DNA of 64,000 nucleotides, from positions 132,277,234 to 132,341,233 of the forward strand of contig NC_030682.2 in NCBI RefSeq assembly GCF_000004195.4, written 5' to 3'. Of this stretch, positions 20,640-32,228 are shown piece after piece. Position numbers and translations under genes: made by a program. Positions within the stretch are counted from its first letter, which is position 1; each line of letters begins with the position of its first letter. The notes below the pieces were generated by a model. That model had not been told where the DNA came from. It ran no database searches and saw nothing but the letters and a program-made list of their open reading frames with translations. This DNA is from Xenopus tropicalis. Lineage: Eukaryota > Chordata > Amphibia > Anura > Pipidae.

Positions 20640-21310
20640 ATGGTTGTGGCCAATTTGAGAACCTGGAGGGGCGAGAGAGTCCACTGACATCTTGAGAAAG
20701 CAGGTCTTAATTTGAGGATGCCAAGTAGGAAAGGGGGAAACTTGAGAATCCAGAGGGAATACTGGGACAAGGGTTTCTAATTGGAAGACGCCAGTCAGGA
20801 AGGGAATGATCTTGAGAACTTTGGGAATGGTGAGAAAGACCACCAGCATAATTGAAATGCACTTTGTGATTGGAAGATGCATAGGAGGAATGGAGGAAGC
20901 GGAGGCAGGACTCCAAGATATAAACCATCCACCATTGGTCAGAGAGTCCACCAGCATCCTGGAAAAGCAGTTCCTGATTGAAGGATGCCAAACAGGAAGG
21001 ATAGGAACTTGACAACCCGGAGGGTTGGTAAAAAAAAGTCCACCAGCATTGTGGTAAAGAAGTTAAAGATTTAAAGAAGCCCAGGAATAAGGGTAGGCAG
21101 GTCTCTAAGATATGAACCCTTCCTCAATAAAAAGTGCCAAGGGGAGGAATTTGAGAACCTGGAGGAACAGAGACTAGCAGCATCCTGGGAAGACCTGGTT
21201 GGAGGATGCCAAGTAGAAAGGGGAGAAAGTGGGGAGCTCAAAGGAGTAGTGAGAGAAATCTCAAGCATCTTAAGAAAGTAGTTTGTTAGGATGCCCAGGA
21301 AGAAAGGGGA
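20640..21310. repeat. Old, degenerate long-period tandem repeat
   Basis: A composite unit recurs about six to seven times at irregular spacing of roughly 90-130 bp. It is built from a CACCAGCATCCTGG-like segment, a GATTGGAAGATGCC-like segment, then AGGAAGG and CTTGAGAACC. Starts are near 20679, 20840, 20946, 21037, 21170 and 21257. The copies have diverged strongly. Open frames on both strands come from this structure. Confidence 0.6.
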
Positions 21311-21943
21311 CTAATTTCTCAATTATTTTTACAGACTAGAACCCCCATACAATTCAGTTAGCCTGAGGCCTCAATAAGGTAGGTGGAAAGTACATAAATT
21401 AGAGTATCAACCTGCAGTCTTCCTGCTGTTATTTAACTAAAACTCCTTCCTCCACAAACATAATTAATACAAAAGCAGCCATTTGGCTTCAAGGGGCCCT
21501 GTGGGGTAATACTCTATGTTTTTGCTCATTACCTCGCTTGTTTCCCCAGATTAGTATTAACCTGGATGTTTCCTTGTTCCCTACCCCCACAATTATACTC
21601 CAATGACCTCTATCAGCTTTTATTTGACCGAATTACTATTATTCCTATTTTAAGAATTATCTCCTTATTTTAACCTGTTCACCTCAAGATTCTTTATTAT
21701 TAGACCATATATCATGAAAACTTTTGTGTTGTCGGTTGAAAATTAATTTTGTTTATATTCGTATACATTTCTCCCAGATTACAAAAACCTAGTGCTGCCA
21801 ATCAACATTAATTGCAAAACATTCCTTGCTAAATGCTCATTTTTACTTTAGCTAGGATTTTGTTGAAATGATAAATCAACAGCACTACGGTACTAGGTTG
21901 AACTCCCAGTTCCTTATGCACCATGCACTGGCCAACCGCAGAT
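21311..21943. other. Unassigned non-coding sequence
   Basis: No recognised gene or repeat; AT-rich. Confidence 0.4.
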
Positions 21944-21946
21944 TAA

Positions 21947-22517
21947 AGGTGCACATACAGGGGCAGACTTACAGGTAAATTAGCAAATTAACCCCTTCAA
22001 AATTGAGTTAACATCTTATCTGTCTGTATATAAGGCCCTCTGACCGGACTACCTAACCCCCACCAATATCTGGACAAAAATTGGGCAGATATTGATTGGG
22101 CAGGTTTAAAATGGACTGCCTTGGCTCACTGATGTGGTCTGTATCCCTTGTAATTCTTATAGTGGTGATCTGATTGTTTGCCCTGAGGGCCAGGCAATGG
22201 GATCAGGCTGATATCATGTGCCTGAAGGTGGGCATATCGGGAAAAGATCTGCTCATTTGGCAACCTCGGTAAATGAGTAGATCTTTCAGTTAGTGTCTGG
22301 GTCAAAACTCCCTGCCTGGTTTTCCAAATTAGGGAAACTGGGCAGGACTCTCTTAGTGTTGATTGGGCAATTGCCAATGACCACTTCATAACCCTGCCCC
22401 CCAATTTCATCAACCATGCCCCCTGATGTCACCCGTCATCCCCCCGTGACATCACCGCCCCGTCTGGGTTTCCCCCTATCGGAAGGTGGCAACCCTACTT
22501 TCAGTGTATGACCACCT
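21947..22517. mobile_element. Harbinger-like element with a nested insert, TAA duplication
   Basis: The ends AGGTGCACATACAG and GTGTATGACCACCT are inverted, with TAA at 21944-21946 and 22518-22520. The interior has the family block TGATCTGATTGTTTG and GATCTGCTCATTTGGCAAC. About 22295-22495 (GGGTCAAAACTCCCTGCC to GGAAGGTGGCAACCCTAC) is a different repeat inserted near the right end, which explains the greater length. Confidence 0.75.
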
Positions 22518-22520
22518 TAA

Positions 22521-22652
22521 GTTTTAAACCTGACCAATCCCTAAACTGACTGATATCCGTAGTACATGGATATTGGTCAGGATTGGCGGGCACCCATACA
22601 TGCATAGATAATCCTGGTTTTATATGATTTATCTGTACATGTATGCCCACCT
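22521..22652. repeat. Half-copy of a Harbinger-like element
   Basis: Contains GATATTGGTCAGGATTGG and ends GTACATGTATGCCCACCT, the family terminus. The left end abuts the neighbouring copy, so the pair may be a compound. Confidence 0.45.
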
Positions 22653-24290
22653 TTATAGTCAGACCACATTGATCAGGGGTCTTATCTGAAACTCATTGTC
22701 TGAAAGTGAGATAAGAAAGCTCAGCAAGACTAGGAAACAGTTCCCTGACATATATAAAATGTTATCATTTTTTAAACATTTTTTAAGAGCTAATAGAAAA
22801 TGAAATAGAAATGATTGCACATTAGACATTATTAACATTATGGTACACATTTAAAAGAACCCATGTAATATACTATATTCTTATATAATTGTTTAATTTG
22901 GTCTCACATAAGCCTGCATGTTATGCTAATTCTGTCCCTTTAGGGCTAAATAATGAGTAGCAGGAGTCCTCGTCAGGTGACAGTGACATTATCCCAAGTG
23001 AAATAGGAGTTGCATTTTGACTATACAATGGGAGTAAGCCTTCAGCGTCCCGGCTACATATGCAGCCTAGCAGATACGGAACACACCTTGGTTTCCAGAG
23101 ATATCACTGAAAAAACCCCTGTATGCAGCAAACCTGATACTTCTCGCTGTATTCAACAGGATATGGAGGGAAATGTCGTACCGGTGCTACTGATCCCATT
23201 TGATATGAAGAGTGTTTGCTACATTGCCTGGATCAAGTACAATGCATGTTGTCAGGGCCATTATAAGAATTGGCTTGGGCAAATAGTACAGTAACATAAT
23301 GTGGCTGTTATAGAGGGGAGACAGCTGATTACTCTCCCCTAATCCCATCAGAAGTAAGCAATGTGCTATTGTAAGGAAAGAGTTGAAGATGTCAGGATTG
23401 GCTCATTACAGGAAAGTGCAGGGATATATCTACAACAGCTTCGCTCAACAGCCTTCAGGCCGGCAGGCTTTCTATCACGCCAACCAAGGCCGGAGCGTTG
23501 TACAAACTAGAAAAAAAAGAGAACATACAGGTTAGGTTGTTCAGCTTCCAAGCACGGGGATTAAACCGATGTTCTGTGTTTTCTTATGGAAGTGACGGCG
23601 TTTCAAACAACGTAATCTACAATCATTAATTTCACTGGCATTTTTATTATTAGTTCTGCAGAACAAGAACTGACTTCTGTGAAGTCTCTTTGTAAAAAGA
23701 AATTGTCTTCAATGTATTTTCCTATAATGTGTGAGATTCCTTATATATATGAGAGGGAGCTGCCATATTGCTTTTCTAATCAGAGCCAATGGACGTTGGA
23801 CGGCACCATCTCAGTTTACACAACCATAAAATCGAGAAAGAAACTGAAAGAACAAAAGACAATTACAATTAGGGACCGATGTATTACTCCATGTTTAAGT
23901 TCCTAAACTCAAGTGGGGTTTCTGCATCTGAATGGCTCGGCTTGCTACCGATCCTTTATTCCTAAGCAGGATTTTTTTTTTTAAGTAGTGGTTTCACTGC
24001 GACTTTTCTGCGATTTATTCAATTTTTTTTTTTTTTTTTTTACATTTTAGTAGCTATGTCCCTAAGTATGAAACAGAATAAATTTGAATTTACAAGAGAT
24101 TTTTTACAGTTTTTTCTCAGTTTACCAGCAAAAAAAATAAATAATTAATTTAATCTGAAAAACATTATGATGTCACAGTATAATGACATTCTACTTTTTT
24201 CTTTCTATTTTTAATGTGTCTAATTAATCTCAATTTTTTTTCTTGAAACCTTGATACCCCTCAGGCACCTCAACAGAACCTCGGCAGCTT
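22653..24290. other. Mostly unique block; 23390-23910 is a candidate conserved element
   Basis: No named repeats except a long T run at 24018-24040. Sequence from 23390 to 23910 is of even complexity, with AATCATTAATTTCACTGG and ACGGCGTTTCAAAC, and resembles vertebrate conserved non-coding DNA in texture. The short frames here have no recognisable domain. Confidence 0.28.
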
Positions 24291-24564
24291 TTAAAGGGGT
24301 GGTTCACTTTTAAGTTAACTTTTAGTATGTTATACAATGGCCGATTCTAAGCAACATTTCAATTGGTCTTCATTATTTAAGATAAGGTAGTTTGGACCCT
24401 AGCAACCAGATATCTGATATGCTGAAACTACAAAATGGTAAACAAAAATTGAAATATTTAAAAAATGAAAAATAATGAAAAATGAAGACCAGTTGCAAAC
24501 TGTCTCACAATATTATTCTCTACATCATACTAAAAGGGACCTCATAGTTGAACAATCCCTTTAA
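24291..24564. mobile_element. T2/Kolobok-like element, TTAA duplication
   Basis: TTAA at 24291-24294 and 24561-24564 bracket a 266-bp element starting AAGGGGTGGTTCA and ending TGAACAATCCCTT. This matches the TTAAAGGRR-type ends described for Xenopus T2 elements, which belong to Kolobok. Non-coding. Confidence 0.82.
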
Positions 24565-24599
24565 TTGCCAACTTTTTACTTCCAATATGAAAAAAATTC

Positions 24600-25300
24600 A
24601 AAAGTCACACTTTACTGCTGCGCTGCAAGTTGTAGAGATATCCCCCCTCCCAGCAGCCAATCAGCAGAACAATGGGAAGGGAGCAAGATAGCAGCTCCCT
24701 AGAAAGCTCAGACTCAGGCACACTTTACTACTGCACTGCAAGTTGGAGTGATATCCCCCCCTCACCCCAGCAGCCCTTCCAAAATCTATAGAGCTTCTCC
24801 AGCAGAATCCTGCATTGTAATCTGTCTTTCAAAAACACAAACAGATTTTTTATATTTAATTTGAAATTTCACATGGGGCTAGCCATATTCTTCATTTCCC
24901 AGGGTGCCACAGCCATGTGACCTGTGCTCTGATAAACTTCAGTCACACTTTACTGCTGAGCTGCAAGTTGGAGTGATATTCCCCCCCCCAGCAGCCGATC
25001 AGCAGAACAATGGGAAGGGAGCAAGATAGCAGCTCCCAGTAGGTATCAGAATAGCACTCAATAGTAAGCAATCCAAGTCCGGCTTGGGACTCCTCCAGTT
25101 ACATGGGAGTAGGAGAAACAATAGGTTACCTGAAAGCAGTTCTAATGTGTAGCGCTGGCTCCTTCTGAAAGCTCAGACTCAGGCACAGAGATGACTGTTG
25201 GTTCAAGAGTAAAATTTGAAATGGCAGAGTGAATTATTTGCTATGTAAACAATGTAATTTAGAAATAAAAAGTACCCCATAAAAATTATGACAGAATCCC
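24600..25300. repeat. Dispersed repeat with internal duplications; left arm of an inverted pair
   Basis: The segment CACACTTTACTGCTG, GCAAGTTGGAGTGATATC and CCCAGCAGCC occurs three times (24604, 24718, 24942). Its right end CCCTTTAA near 25293 resembles a T2-type terminus. About 24787-25187 is matched in reverse complement at 27381-27780. Confidence 0.65.
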
Positions 25301-25466
25301 TTTAATATACTTATTTCATACAGTGTGTAAAATTAAAAAAATCCCAGTTTTGTGGAAAACCCTGCTGGGAATAAAACACTGGTTAGATCCTGTTTTCAGT
25401 TTCCCTGATTGTTACTATCATTTTATTGAATGTGCACAGCAGATATAACTTCACTTCCATTTACTT

Positions 25467-25652
25467 CAGCGGTTCTCAACCTGTGGGTCGGGACCCCTTT
25501 GGGGGTCAAACAACCCTTTCACAGGGGTCGCCTAAGACCATTGGAAAACACATATTTCCGATGGTCTTAGGAATAATTTTATGGTTGGGGGTCACCACAA
25601 CATGAGGAACTGTATTAAAGGGTCGCGGCATTAGGAAGGTTGAGAACCACTG
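25467..25652. mobile_element. SPIN-type hAT element, internally deleted
   Basis: Starts CAGCGGTTCTCAACCTGTGG and ends GGTTGAGAACCACTG. The interior includes CCGATGGTCTTAGG and TTATGGTTGGGGGTCACCAC, which I recognise as SPIN (SPace INvaders). Flanks ATTTACTT (25459-25466) and ATTTACCT (25653-25660) agree at 7 of 8 positions, as expected for a hAT duplication. At 186 bp it is a deletion derivative with no transposase. SPIN is known to have entered several tetrapod lineages, X. tropicalis among them, by horizontal transfer. Confidence 0.9.
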
Positions 25653-25732
25653 ATTTACCTGTTTATACCCTTTTTGCAAATAAACCACTTCCTGGCGCCC
25701 TGAAACCACCACAGGCTGCAGCTTCTCATAAC

Positions 25733-26277
25733 TAGAGATGTAGCGAACTGTACGCCGGTGAACTAATTCGCGCGAACATCGGGTGTTCGCAAGTTCGGAA
25801 GTTCGCGAACTTTGCGCGTATGATCGCAATTTGGGTTCGCCGCGTTTTTTTTTCTGCTGCGTTTTTTCTCTGCCTAAAAACGCTGCACAAGCCACACATG
25901 ACGTTTTTCAGCCTAGTACTGGTGTAAGCAAATCCCGTTTCCATGGTGCTAATAGTGCGAAATAGCAAAAAAACGCCGCGTATTTCCGCTAGGTCTGCAA
26001 GCTGCCTTTGCGGTTTTACGCAACGCTGTGTCAACAAAGTATTTTTCAGAGAAATTTTTGCCCTTGCTCCCCCTCCTGCATGCCACTGTCCAGGTCGTGG
26101 CACCCTTTAAACAACTTTAAAATCAGTTTTCTGTCCAGAAATGGCTTTTCTAGGTTTTAAAGTTCGCCTTCCCATTGAAGTCTATGGGGTTTGCAAAGTT
26201 CGCGAATATTCGCGCTTTTTGGCGTAAGTTCGCAAACGCGTTCGCGAACTTTTTTTTTGAGGTTCGCTACATCCCTA
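25733..26277 (+). mobile_element. hAT-type element TAGAGATGTAGCGAAC, copy without tandem array
   Basis: The ends TAGAGATGTAGCGAAC and GTTCGCTACATCCCTA are inverted repeats. CTCATAAC is duplicated exactly at 25725-25732 and 26278-26285. The 545-bp body is full of TTCGCGAA-type strings. It shares both ends with the element at 48856-49940 in the opposite orientation but lacks that copy's 40-bp array. No transposase frame; open frames on both strands are incidental. Confidence 0.9.
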
Positions 26278-26389
26278 CTCATAACATATCAGCTAAGTCC
26301 CCAACCCCATCATACTATCATTGTAGCAATAGATTTGCTTCATAGTTCTGAATTTTTCCTTTTTCTTTTCCCCTCCTTTCCCTTTTTGT

Positions 26390-26890
26390 CCAGTTAAGCC
26401 GTGCCGCTATTCTGCAAAATAAATTACCAGCTTCTTTCAAAGAAAATGGATTGGCTTGTTACACCATTTACGCCGTTTCTCCGCAGCCAATGACCCGCTC
26501 TGGCTAGGCAAGTGAATTGGGAGAGCATTTTTCTGCTCCTCGGAGCTTATAAATTTGCAGGTGATGAGAGAAACTTTCACTTGACGGCAGAAGAAGCCAA
26601 TCTGCTGCTTGGAGAAAACTGACAAAGAAAGAATAATTAAAAACAAGTTTTGTTCAATGTATAAAAATCTTTATGTCTCGCTATTGGATACTGTAGGCTA
26701 CATGTCAAATGTTTTTAATTAAAGATGATGCTGAAGTAATTACTGATGTGATTCTATAAAGAAGCTGATCTTGATAACATTTCAGTACAACATAATAATT
26801 AGTAATTAAAAACATCACCGTGGGGCAAGCTGTTATTGGCAAATGAAAATGCAGCTTCACTAAACTTATTAGGCTCAATGTATCTTTTAA
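26390..26890. promoter_or_regulatory. Candidate conserved regulatory block between repeats
   Basis: About 500 bp without recognisable repeats. It contains GAATAATTAAAAAC, TTTTTAATTAAAG, ATAATTAGTAATTAAAAAC and TTTTAATTAGGAG (homeodomain cores), plus CAGGTGATGAGAG. Texture and motif density fit a vertebrate developmental enhancer. This is inference only. Confidence 0.35.
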
Positions 26891-27350
26891 TTAGGAGAGT
26901 TCGTTTACTCCATGTATCTTTGTGCACGTGTGTTTGTCATTAGAACCTGCAGTCTTACTGATATATTTATATATAGGTGGCTCATATAACATGTATGGGG
27001 CGTCATTTGTAGTCAATACATTTTGAAACACAAAATTAATTTTTTGAACTCGAAATTTACGTATACTGTTTTCTTGACTAACTTTTGTGGTCACACAATA
27101 CTTAAAAATGAATTTTGTTCCCGCAAAAGGCATTCTGTGAACACAAAAATTTTTATCATCACTAAACACATTTTGTTAATAAATTGTGTCCATACATCAT
27201 GAATTCCTTTACACACAAGTCATTTTGTTGTCAAATAAAAGAATTTGTTAGCACAGAATGTATTCTGTAAACCCAAAAATATAAAATGGTGTGGTCATTA
27301 AATGTAATATGCCCAACCAAAAAATATATTTTTTCTAGCTGTAATAATAT
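26891..27350. other. AT-rich sequence with loose repeated TTTTGT motifs
   Basis: Irregular recurrences of ACACAAAAT / CATTTTGTTAA-like strings between 26990 and 27330 suggest an eroded low-order repeat. No gene. Confidence 0.3.
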
Positions 27351-27380
27351 TGGTGTGTAGGCGCCATCTCAGTGCATTGT

Positions 27381-27809
27381 GCCTGAGTCTGAGCTTTCAG
27401 AAGGAGCCAGCGCTACACATTAGAACTGCTTTCAGCTAACCTATTGTTTCTCCTACTCCCATGTAACTGGAGGAGTCCCAAGCCGGACTTTGATTTCTTA
27501 CTATTGAGTGCTATTCTGATACCTACTGGGAGCTGCTATCTTGCTCCCTTCCCATTGTTCTGCTGATTGGCTGCTGGGAGGGGGGTGATATCACTCCAAC
27601 TTGCAGCGCAGCAGTAAAGTGTGACTGAAGTCTATCAGAGCACAGGTCACATGTCTGTGGCACCCTGGGAAATGAAGAATATGGCTAGCCCCATGTGAAA
27701 TTTCAAAATTGAATATAAAAAATCAGTTTGTGTTTTTGAAAACTGGATTTCCGTGCAGGATTCTGCTGGAGAAGCTCTATTAACTGCTAAATGTAAAAAA
27801 TTCCTTTAA
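27381..27809. repeat. Right arm of the inverted dispersed repeat pair
   Basis: 27381-27780 is the reverse complement of 24787-25187 with modest divergence (GCCAGCGCTACACATTAG, AGCTGCTATCTTGCTCCC). It ends at ATTCCTTTAA (27800-27809), a T2-type terminus. Confidence 0.7.
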
Positions 27810-27889
27810 CGCTTAGATTTTGGAAGGGCTTTAGCCCAGACTAGGGGAAGAGGGCTATCATGGGATAGATAAATCCCATGGGTCAATAA

Positions 27890-28140
27890 AAACTGCCTAT
27901 GGATGGAGTTGGCAGCTTATCGGCCCCTATATGGGGCCTATACAACCGATATCTGGCTGATTTAAAAATCCCAATTGAGTGAGAAGTGCATCAGCTTGTT
28001 GATGTGGTCCTTGCCCCAACGGCCTACATTCCGTCAGGGTGATTCATTTGTTTGGCTCAAGGATCAATCTAGTATCACTCACCTCAAGGAAGGCATATCT
28101 GCTCAGTTGACGAGGTCCTTCAGTGTATGGCCGCTGGCTT
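27890..28140. repeat. Degenerate Harbinger-like element
   Basis: GTTGGCAGCTTATCGGCCCC, ACAACCGATATCTGGC and CAGTGTATGGCCGC match the interior and one end of the family at 7015 and 39516. The TWA duplication is not recognisable. Confidence 0.5.
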
Positions 28141-28265
28141 TTCCAGAGGTCTGGTTGTGCTAGTAAACATTACTTTTGTTACTTACTTACTGATGCCATT
28201 CATTAAAGGTACTTGTGTCTAAAGATGCTCTCCAGTCCATCTATCATACCTCCTGTTTAAAAGTG

Positions 28266-28383
28266 CAGGGTAGGGTAGCAACTTTTTCTTGAAAAAAATA
28301 CCAGCCTTCCTATATTTTTAACCTTCTTCCCTACTAATAACATTGGCATCAAGCATAGTTTTACCAGCCAGGTGGCAACCCTG
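28266..28383. repeat. Small inverted-end element (CAGGGTAGGGTAGCAAC)
   Basis: Left CAGGGTAGGGTAGCAAC and right GGTGGCAACCCTG form imperfect inverted ends around 118 bp. No duplication found. A related piece occurs near 22480-22495. Confidence 0.45.
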
Positions 28384-29200
28384 CCGCAGTGGACCCCTGG
28401 AGCTACCACCCCCTTCAAGCTGATGGTAATTCTAGGGTTCCAAGTGCAGGCTCTTCCAATAGATTCAGTAGACTTGCGCCCTAGGAATCACCAGAAATGG
28501 TGACATCCCATGAATCCCATTCGTGGCAAAACGCAAGTGCAATTTCTCACCTTTTAATGCATCTGGTGTAGGTGCTACATTTTTAAAAACATTATATTAT
28601 GAAACAAAGTTTTTTCACATGAATGACAGAAGAAATGTGTTAGGCTGGAAGGAGTTATGTATGATATAGTTACAATACAAGCAGTTACATATTACAGTGC
28701 AATGTACTATTACATAACATAGCCAGAATGAATACTTCCTAGCAACTAGAAGAGATAGACATGGCGCGGATCCAAAATCATCACAGCGAAGACGACACAG
28801 ATGATGAGATAGGGCCTACTTCTGTGAGAACATAGACAATGGCCACTATGTTATTCAGCTCTCCAGAGCTTCGCTGCTGAGCCACCTGCATCCACACAAC
28901 ATCACAAATATAAAGGGCAGAGTTTAATCACTTGATGGGTGCTGTTTATCAAATATCAGGTATCACCTGTGATTATATGCATCACTGCAAGAGATAAAAT
29001 TCATCTGTCATCTGCCCAGCTATTTCAATTATTTGCCTTTCTTTATTATTTCAGACTGAGCAAAAGACATCTGAGATTTACCAAGCAAACTGTGCTCTGA
29101 AGTACATAACATGACCATTAATGAGAATATGTATACTATTAACAGCGCTCCATGTAATAGGTTGTTCTGTACAGTGCTGCTCCTGCCATAGGGCATGATG
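28384..29200. other. Unassigned non-coding sequence
   Basis: No recognised gene or repeat. Confidence 0.4.
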
Positions 29201-29204
29201 AGAA

Positions 29205-29540
29205 CCTTTTAGTATGATGTTTGCATTTGGTCTTCCTTTGTTATTTTTATTTTCAGCTATTTAGATTTTTGTTCAGCAGCTCTCCAGTGTGGTATTTCTG
29301 GTTGCTAGGGGGCTGAATAGGTAGATAATAAATAAGTAATACAAAGTAACAATAATAATAAACTTGTAACCTCACAGAGCAATAGTTTTTGGCTGCTGGG
29401 GTCAGTGACCCCCATTTGAAAGCTGGAAAGAGGTAGAAGATAAACTATAAAGAATAAATAATGAAGACCAATTATGAAATTGCTAGGAATGGGCCATTCT
29501 ATAACACACTGAAAGTTATATTAAAGGTGAACCACCCCAT
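29205..29540. repeat. T2/Kolobok-like element, partial
   Basis: CTTTTAGTATGATG, TTTGCATTTGGTCTTCC, GGTCAGTGACCCCC and ATTAAAGGTGAACCACCCC match the composite copy at 44643-45859. The left terminus is missing. Confidence 0.6.
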
Positions 29541-29604
29541 GAACTAGGGGTGGAAAAAATGCCCCTAGCGATAAGACCCCCCTAGTCTGACTACATTGTG
29601 AGAG

Positions 29605-29888
29605 GTAGGCAGCATGTTGCTCATCAACCCCTTGGGTGTTGCTCTCAGTGCCTCCAAACCAGGGAGTTATTTTTGAATTCCTGACTTGGGGCCAAGTTTT
29701 GGTTGAATAAAAACAAGATTTCCTACCAAATAAAGCCTCCTGTAAGCTGATAGGGTGCATAGAGGCCCCTAATAGCCAATCTTAGCCCTTATTTGGCTCC
29801 TCCATGAACTTTTATGGTGCTTGTGTTGCTCTCCAAGTCTTTTTACATTTGACTGTGGCTCACAAGTAAGAAAGGTTGGGGACTCCTG
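29605..29888 (-). mobile_element. hAT-like element, TCCCCAACC family, minus orientation
   Basis: The reverse complement matches 40258-40534 closely (CTTATTTGGCTCCTCCATGA, TTTTGAATTCCTGACTTGGG). The preserved end is GGTTGGGGACTCCTG. The other end is eroded. Confidence 0.65.
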
Positions 29889-30480
29889 CAGTATTTGGAC
29901 CAGAAGTGTCCTTGCTCCTGAGCTTTATCTAAAGATTGGTGATGGAGAAGGTGGTAAGGAGACTAAAATCTCCACTCCTAAAACCTGGTTAGATGCAAGT
30001 TTTAGAAACTGTGAAGAATAAAATGCTATTAAAAACCAACATTTGGATTTTTTTGTTTTTGGCACAAATTGCAGCAAAAGCCATTAGTTATTAGTTATTA
30101 AATCAGTCCCTAAGACTCATCCTAGTTTGAGGTCCTGGAATGAGAAATGTAAGAATTTAAAAAGTAAATGAATATTATGTGTCATTTTCTCTTCCCTCAG
30201 TCGCTACATACTCTTCAGACTATGTCCTCCTCTCTATTTCCACCTTCCTCTGCTGGTAAATGTTCTTCCTGTAAACCCTGTGTAAGCTACTTACCCCCTC
30301 TCATCCTCTCCTTATCCAAGCTTCCCACACTGTGCAGAAGGCTGCACTAGGGGACTCTAAGCAAAGGATGGGAACCCATTCTTGAATATATATATGGAAC
30401 TGGCAAACTGGCATCCATAGGCTGTAGAAAACCCACCCAAGTAAACGGAATAATCCAGGTGCTCCAACTCCAAACCGCCA
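29889..30480. other. Unassigned non-coding sequence
   Basis: No named repeat. A CT-rich patch lies at 30180-30330. Short open frames on both strands only. Confidence 0.35.
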
Positions 30481-30489
30481 GCTCAAGGG

Positions 30490-30680
30490 AACAAACAAGC
30501 AGTTATACATCAAAAAAAAAGGAGAAAAAAGGCACTCCGGAAATCCAAAAACAGTCCATTACAAAAAGTAAAAAGAAAAAAACATTTATTATACACTCAT
30601 CTCATAAAGCTTAACGCGTTTTGTGTTCCTCTGACACTTAATCATAGGTTCGATAGCCTATGATTAAGTGTCAGAGCAAC
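30490..30680. repeat. Dispersed repeat ending in a strong hairpin
   Basis: Contains CATTTATTATACACTCATCT and TTAACGCGTTTTGTG followed by a perfect 20-bp stem. The related sequence at 37620-37710 has GACGCGTTTCGTGC. A recurrent amphibian repeat that I cannot classify. Confidence 0.55.
30629..30676. repeat. Perfect 20-bp hairpin
   Basis: 30629-30648 (CTCTGACACTTAATCATAGG) pairs exactly with 30657-30676 around an 8-base loop. Part of the dispersed repeat, not a terminator of a known gene. Confidence 0.8.
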
Positions 30681-30872
30681 CCATTCTTGAAGCCAATGAG
30701 GAGATTGGAAGGAATAATAGTTTGGGATTCTCTATATTTATTTCACCATGGCAGACTGACTTTTACAAGAATATATAGGGGGTTGCTTCTTGTCTAGTAA
30801 CCCGTAGTAACTAATCGGCATGTAGCATTTACTGGTCACTGCTGATGTGGGCAAACTTCAGACTTTCTATTA

Positions 30873-31533
30873 TAGGTATGGGATCTGTTATCCAGAATGC
30901 TCTGGACCTGGGGTTTTCCGGATAAGGGGTCTTTTCATAATTCGGATCTCCTACCTTAAGTCTACTAAAAAAAATATTTAAACAGTAATCCAATAGGATT
31001 GTTTTGGCTCCAATAAGGATTAATTATATCTTATTTGGGATCAAGTACAGGTACTGTTTTATTATTACAGAGAAAAGGGAATCATTTAACCATTAAATAA
31101 ACCCAATAGGGCTGTTCTGCCCCCAATAAGGGGTAATTATATCTTAGTTGGGATCAAGTACAGGTACTGTTTTATTATTACAGAGAAAAGGGAATCATTT
31201 AACCATTAAATAAACCCAATAGGGCTGTTCTGCCCCCAATAAGGGGTAATTATATCTTAGTTGGGATCAAGTACAGGTACTGTTTTATTATTACAGAGAA
31301 AAGGGAATCATTTAACCATGAAATAAACCCAATAGGGCTGTTCTGCCCCCAATAAGGGGTAATTATATCTTAGTTGGGATCAAGTACAGGTACTGTTTTA
31401 TTATTACAGAGAAAAGGGAAACCTTTTTTTAAATTGTGAATTATTTGATTACAATGGAGTCTATGGAAGATGGGCTTTCCGTAATTCGGATCTTTCTGGG
31501 TAAGGGGTTTCAAGATAAGGGGTCCAATACCTG
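30873..31533 (+). mobile_element. CAGGTATGGG-family TA-target element with tandem array
   Basis: Ends TAGGTATGGGATC and CCAATACCTG with TA on both sides. The interior holds about 3.6 copies of the 113-bp unit (about 31000-31415), whose GGGATCAAGTACAGG starts fall at 31037, 31150, 31263 and 31376. The left-hand unit is diverged and the following ones are nearly identical. No coding capacity. Confidence 0.88.
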
Positions 31534-32228
31534 TACTTTTACCCCCAAATGTAATAAAAGGCCTTACCTTAGTGCTTTTAAAGTTCCAAGTTTCTTTATT
31601 ACCACAACTAGACAGGATCACAATGATTTATTCCTTCATATGTTTTTATTAAAATGGTTATATTTACTCTAACTCACAGATCTGTAAAATGTGTTTGCAC
31701 TCATATGCAACAGGAAATGAGCAAAGCATATGATGGAAGGCTAATGTGGATCACAGAACCTTGGGGGTTTCTTGGCACGTGGCTCTCCCATTGTTTGCTG
31801 GATGTGGAGCGTTACAAAACAGGTCATTAACTGTCCAGAAAATTTGCTGTCCATTAGGATTTATTGCATCAGTAATATGTAGATAAGGGGTCAGCCACCT
31901 TGCAAAGTGAGCCCGGTGTATATTGGGGCGTTTGTGTGAGTAAATCAAATGATGTATGAGCAAAGAGCAGCATGCTAATGGAATGCAAATTGTCACCAAC
32001 CATCTGCAATATCATCTAAAATTTTTCTGACTGATTCCAAAATCTTTTGACAAAAAGCAGATGCACTGAGCTGTTTATTCACATCCGGCTGTTGTTGGAA
32101 TTTATATTTACATCCAAATAGTGCAATTAGATGGCAAAATGTAATTTTTTTCACTTTTAATATAAACTGTTATGTAAAGAAGTACTTGGCGTCATATAAT
32201 TCTTACTCTCTAGTTCATTACCAAGCAG
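31534..32228. other. Unassigned non-coding sequence
   Basis: No recognised gene or repeat. Confidence 0.35.

Noticed and set aside
25506..26103. Overlapping 120-130-aa minus-strand frames
   Set aside because: They fall within SPIN and the GC-rich hAT element; composition explains the open frames.
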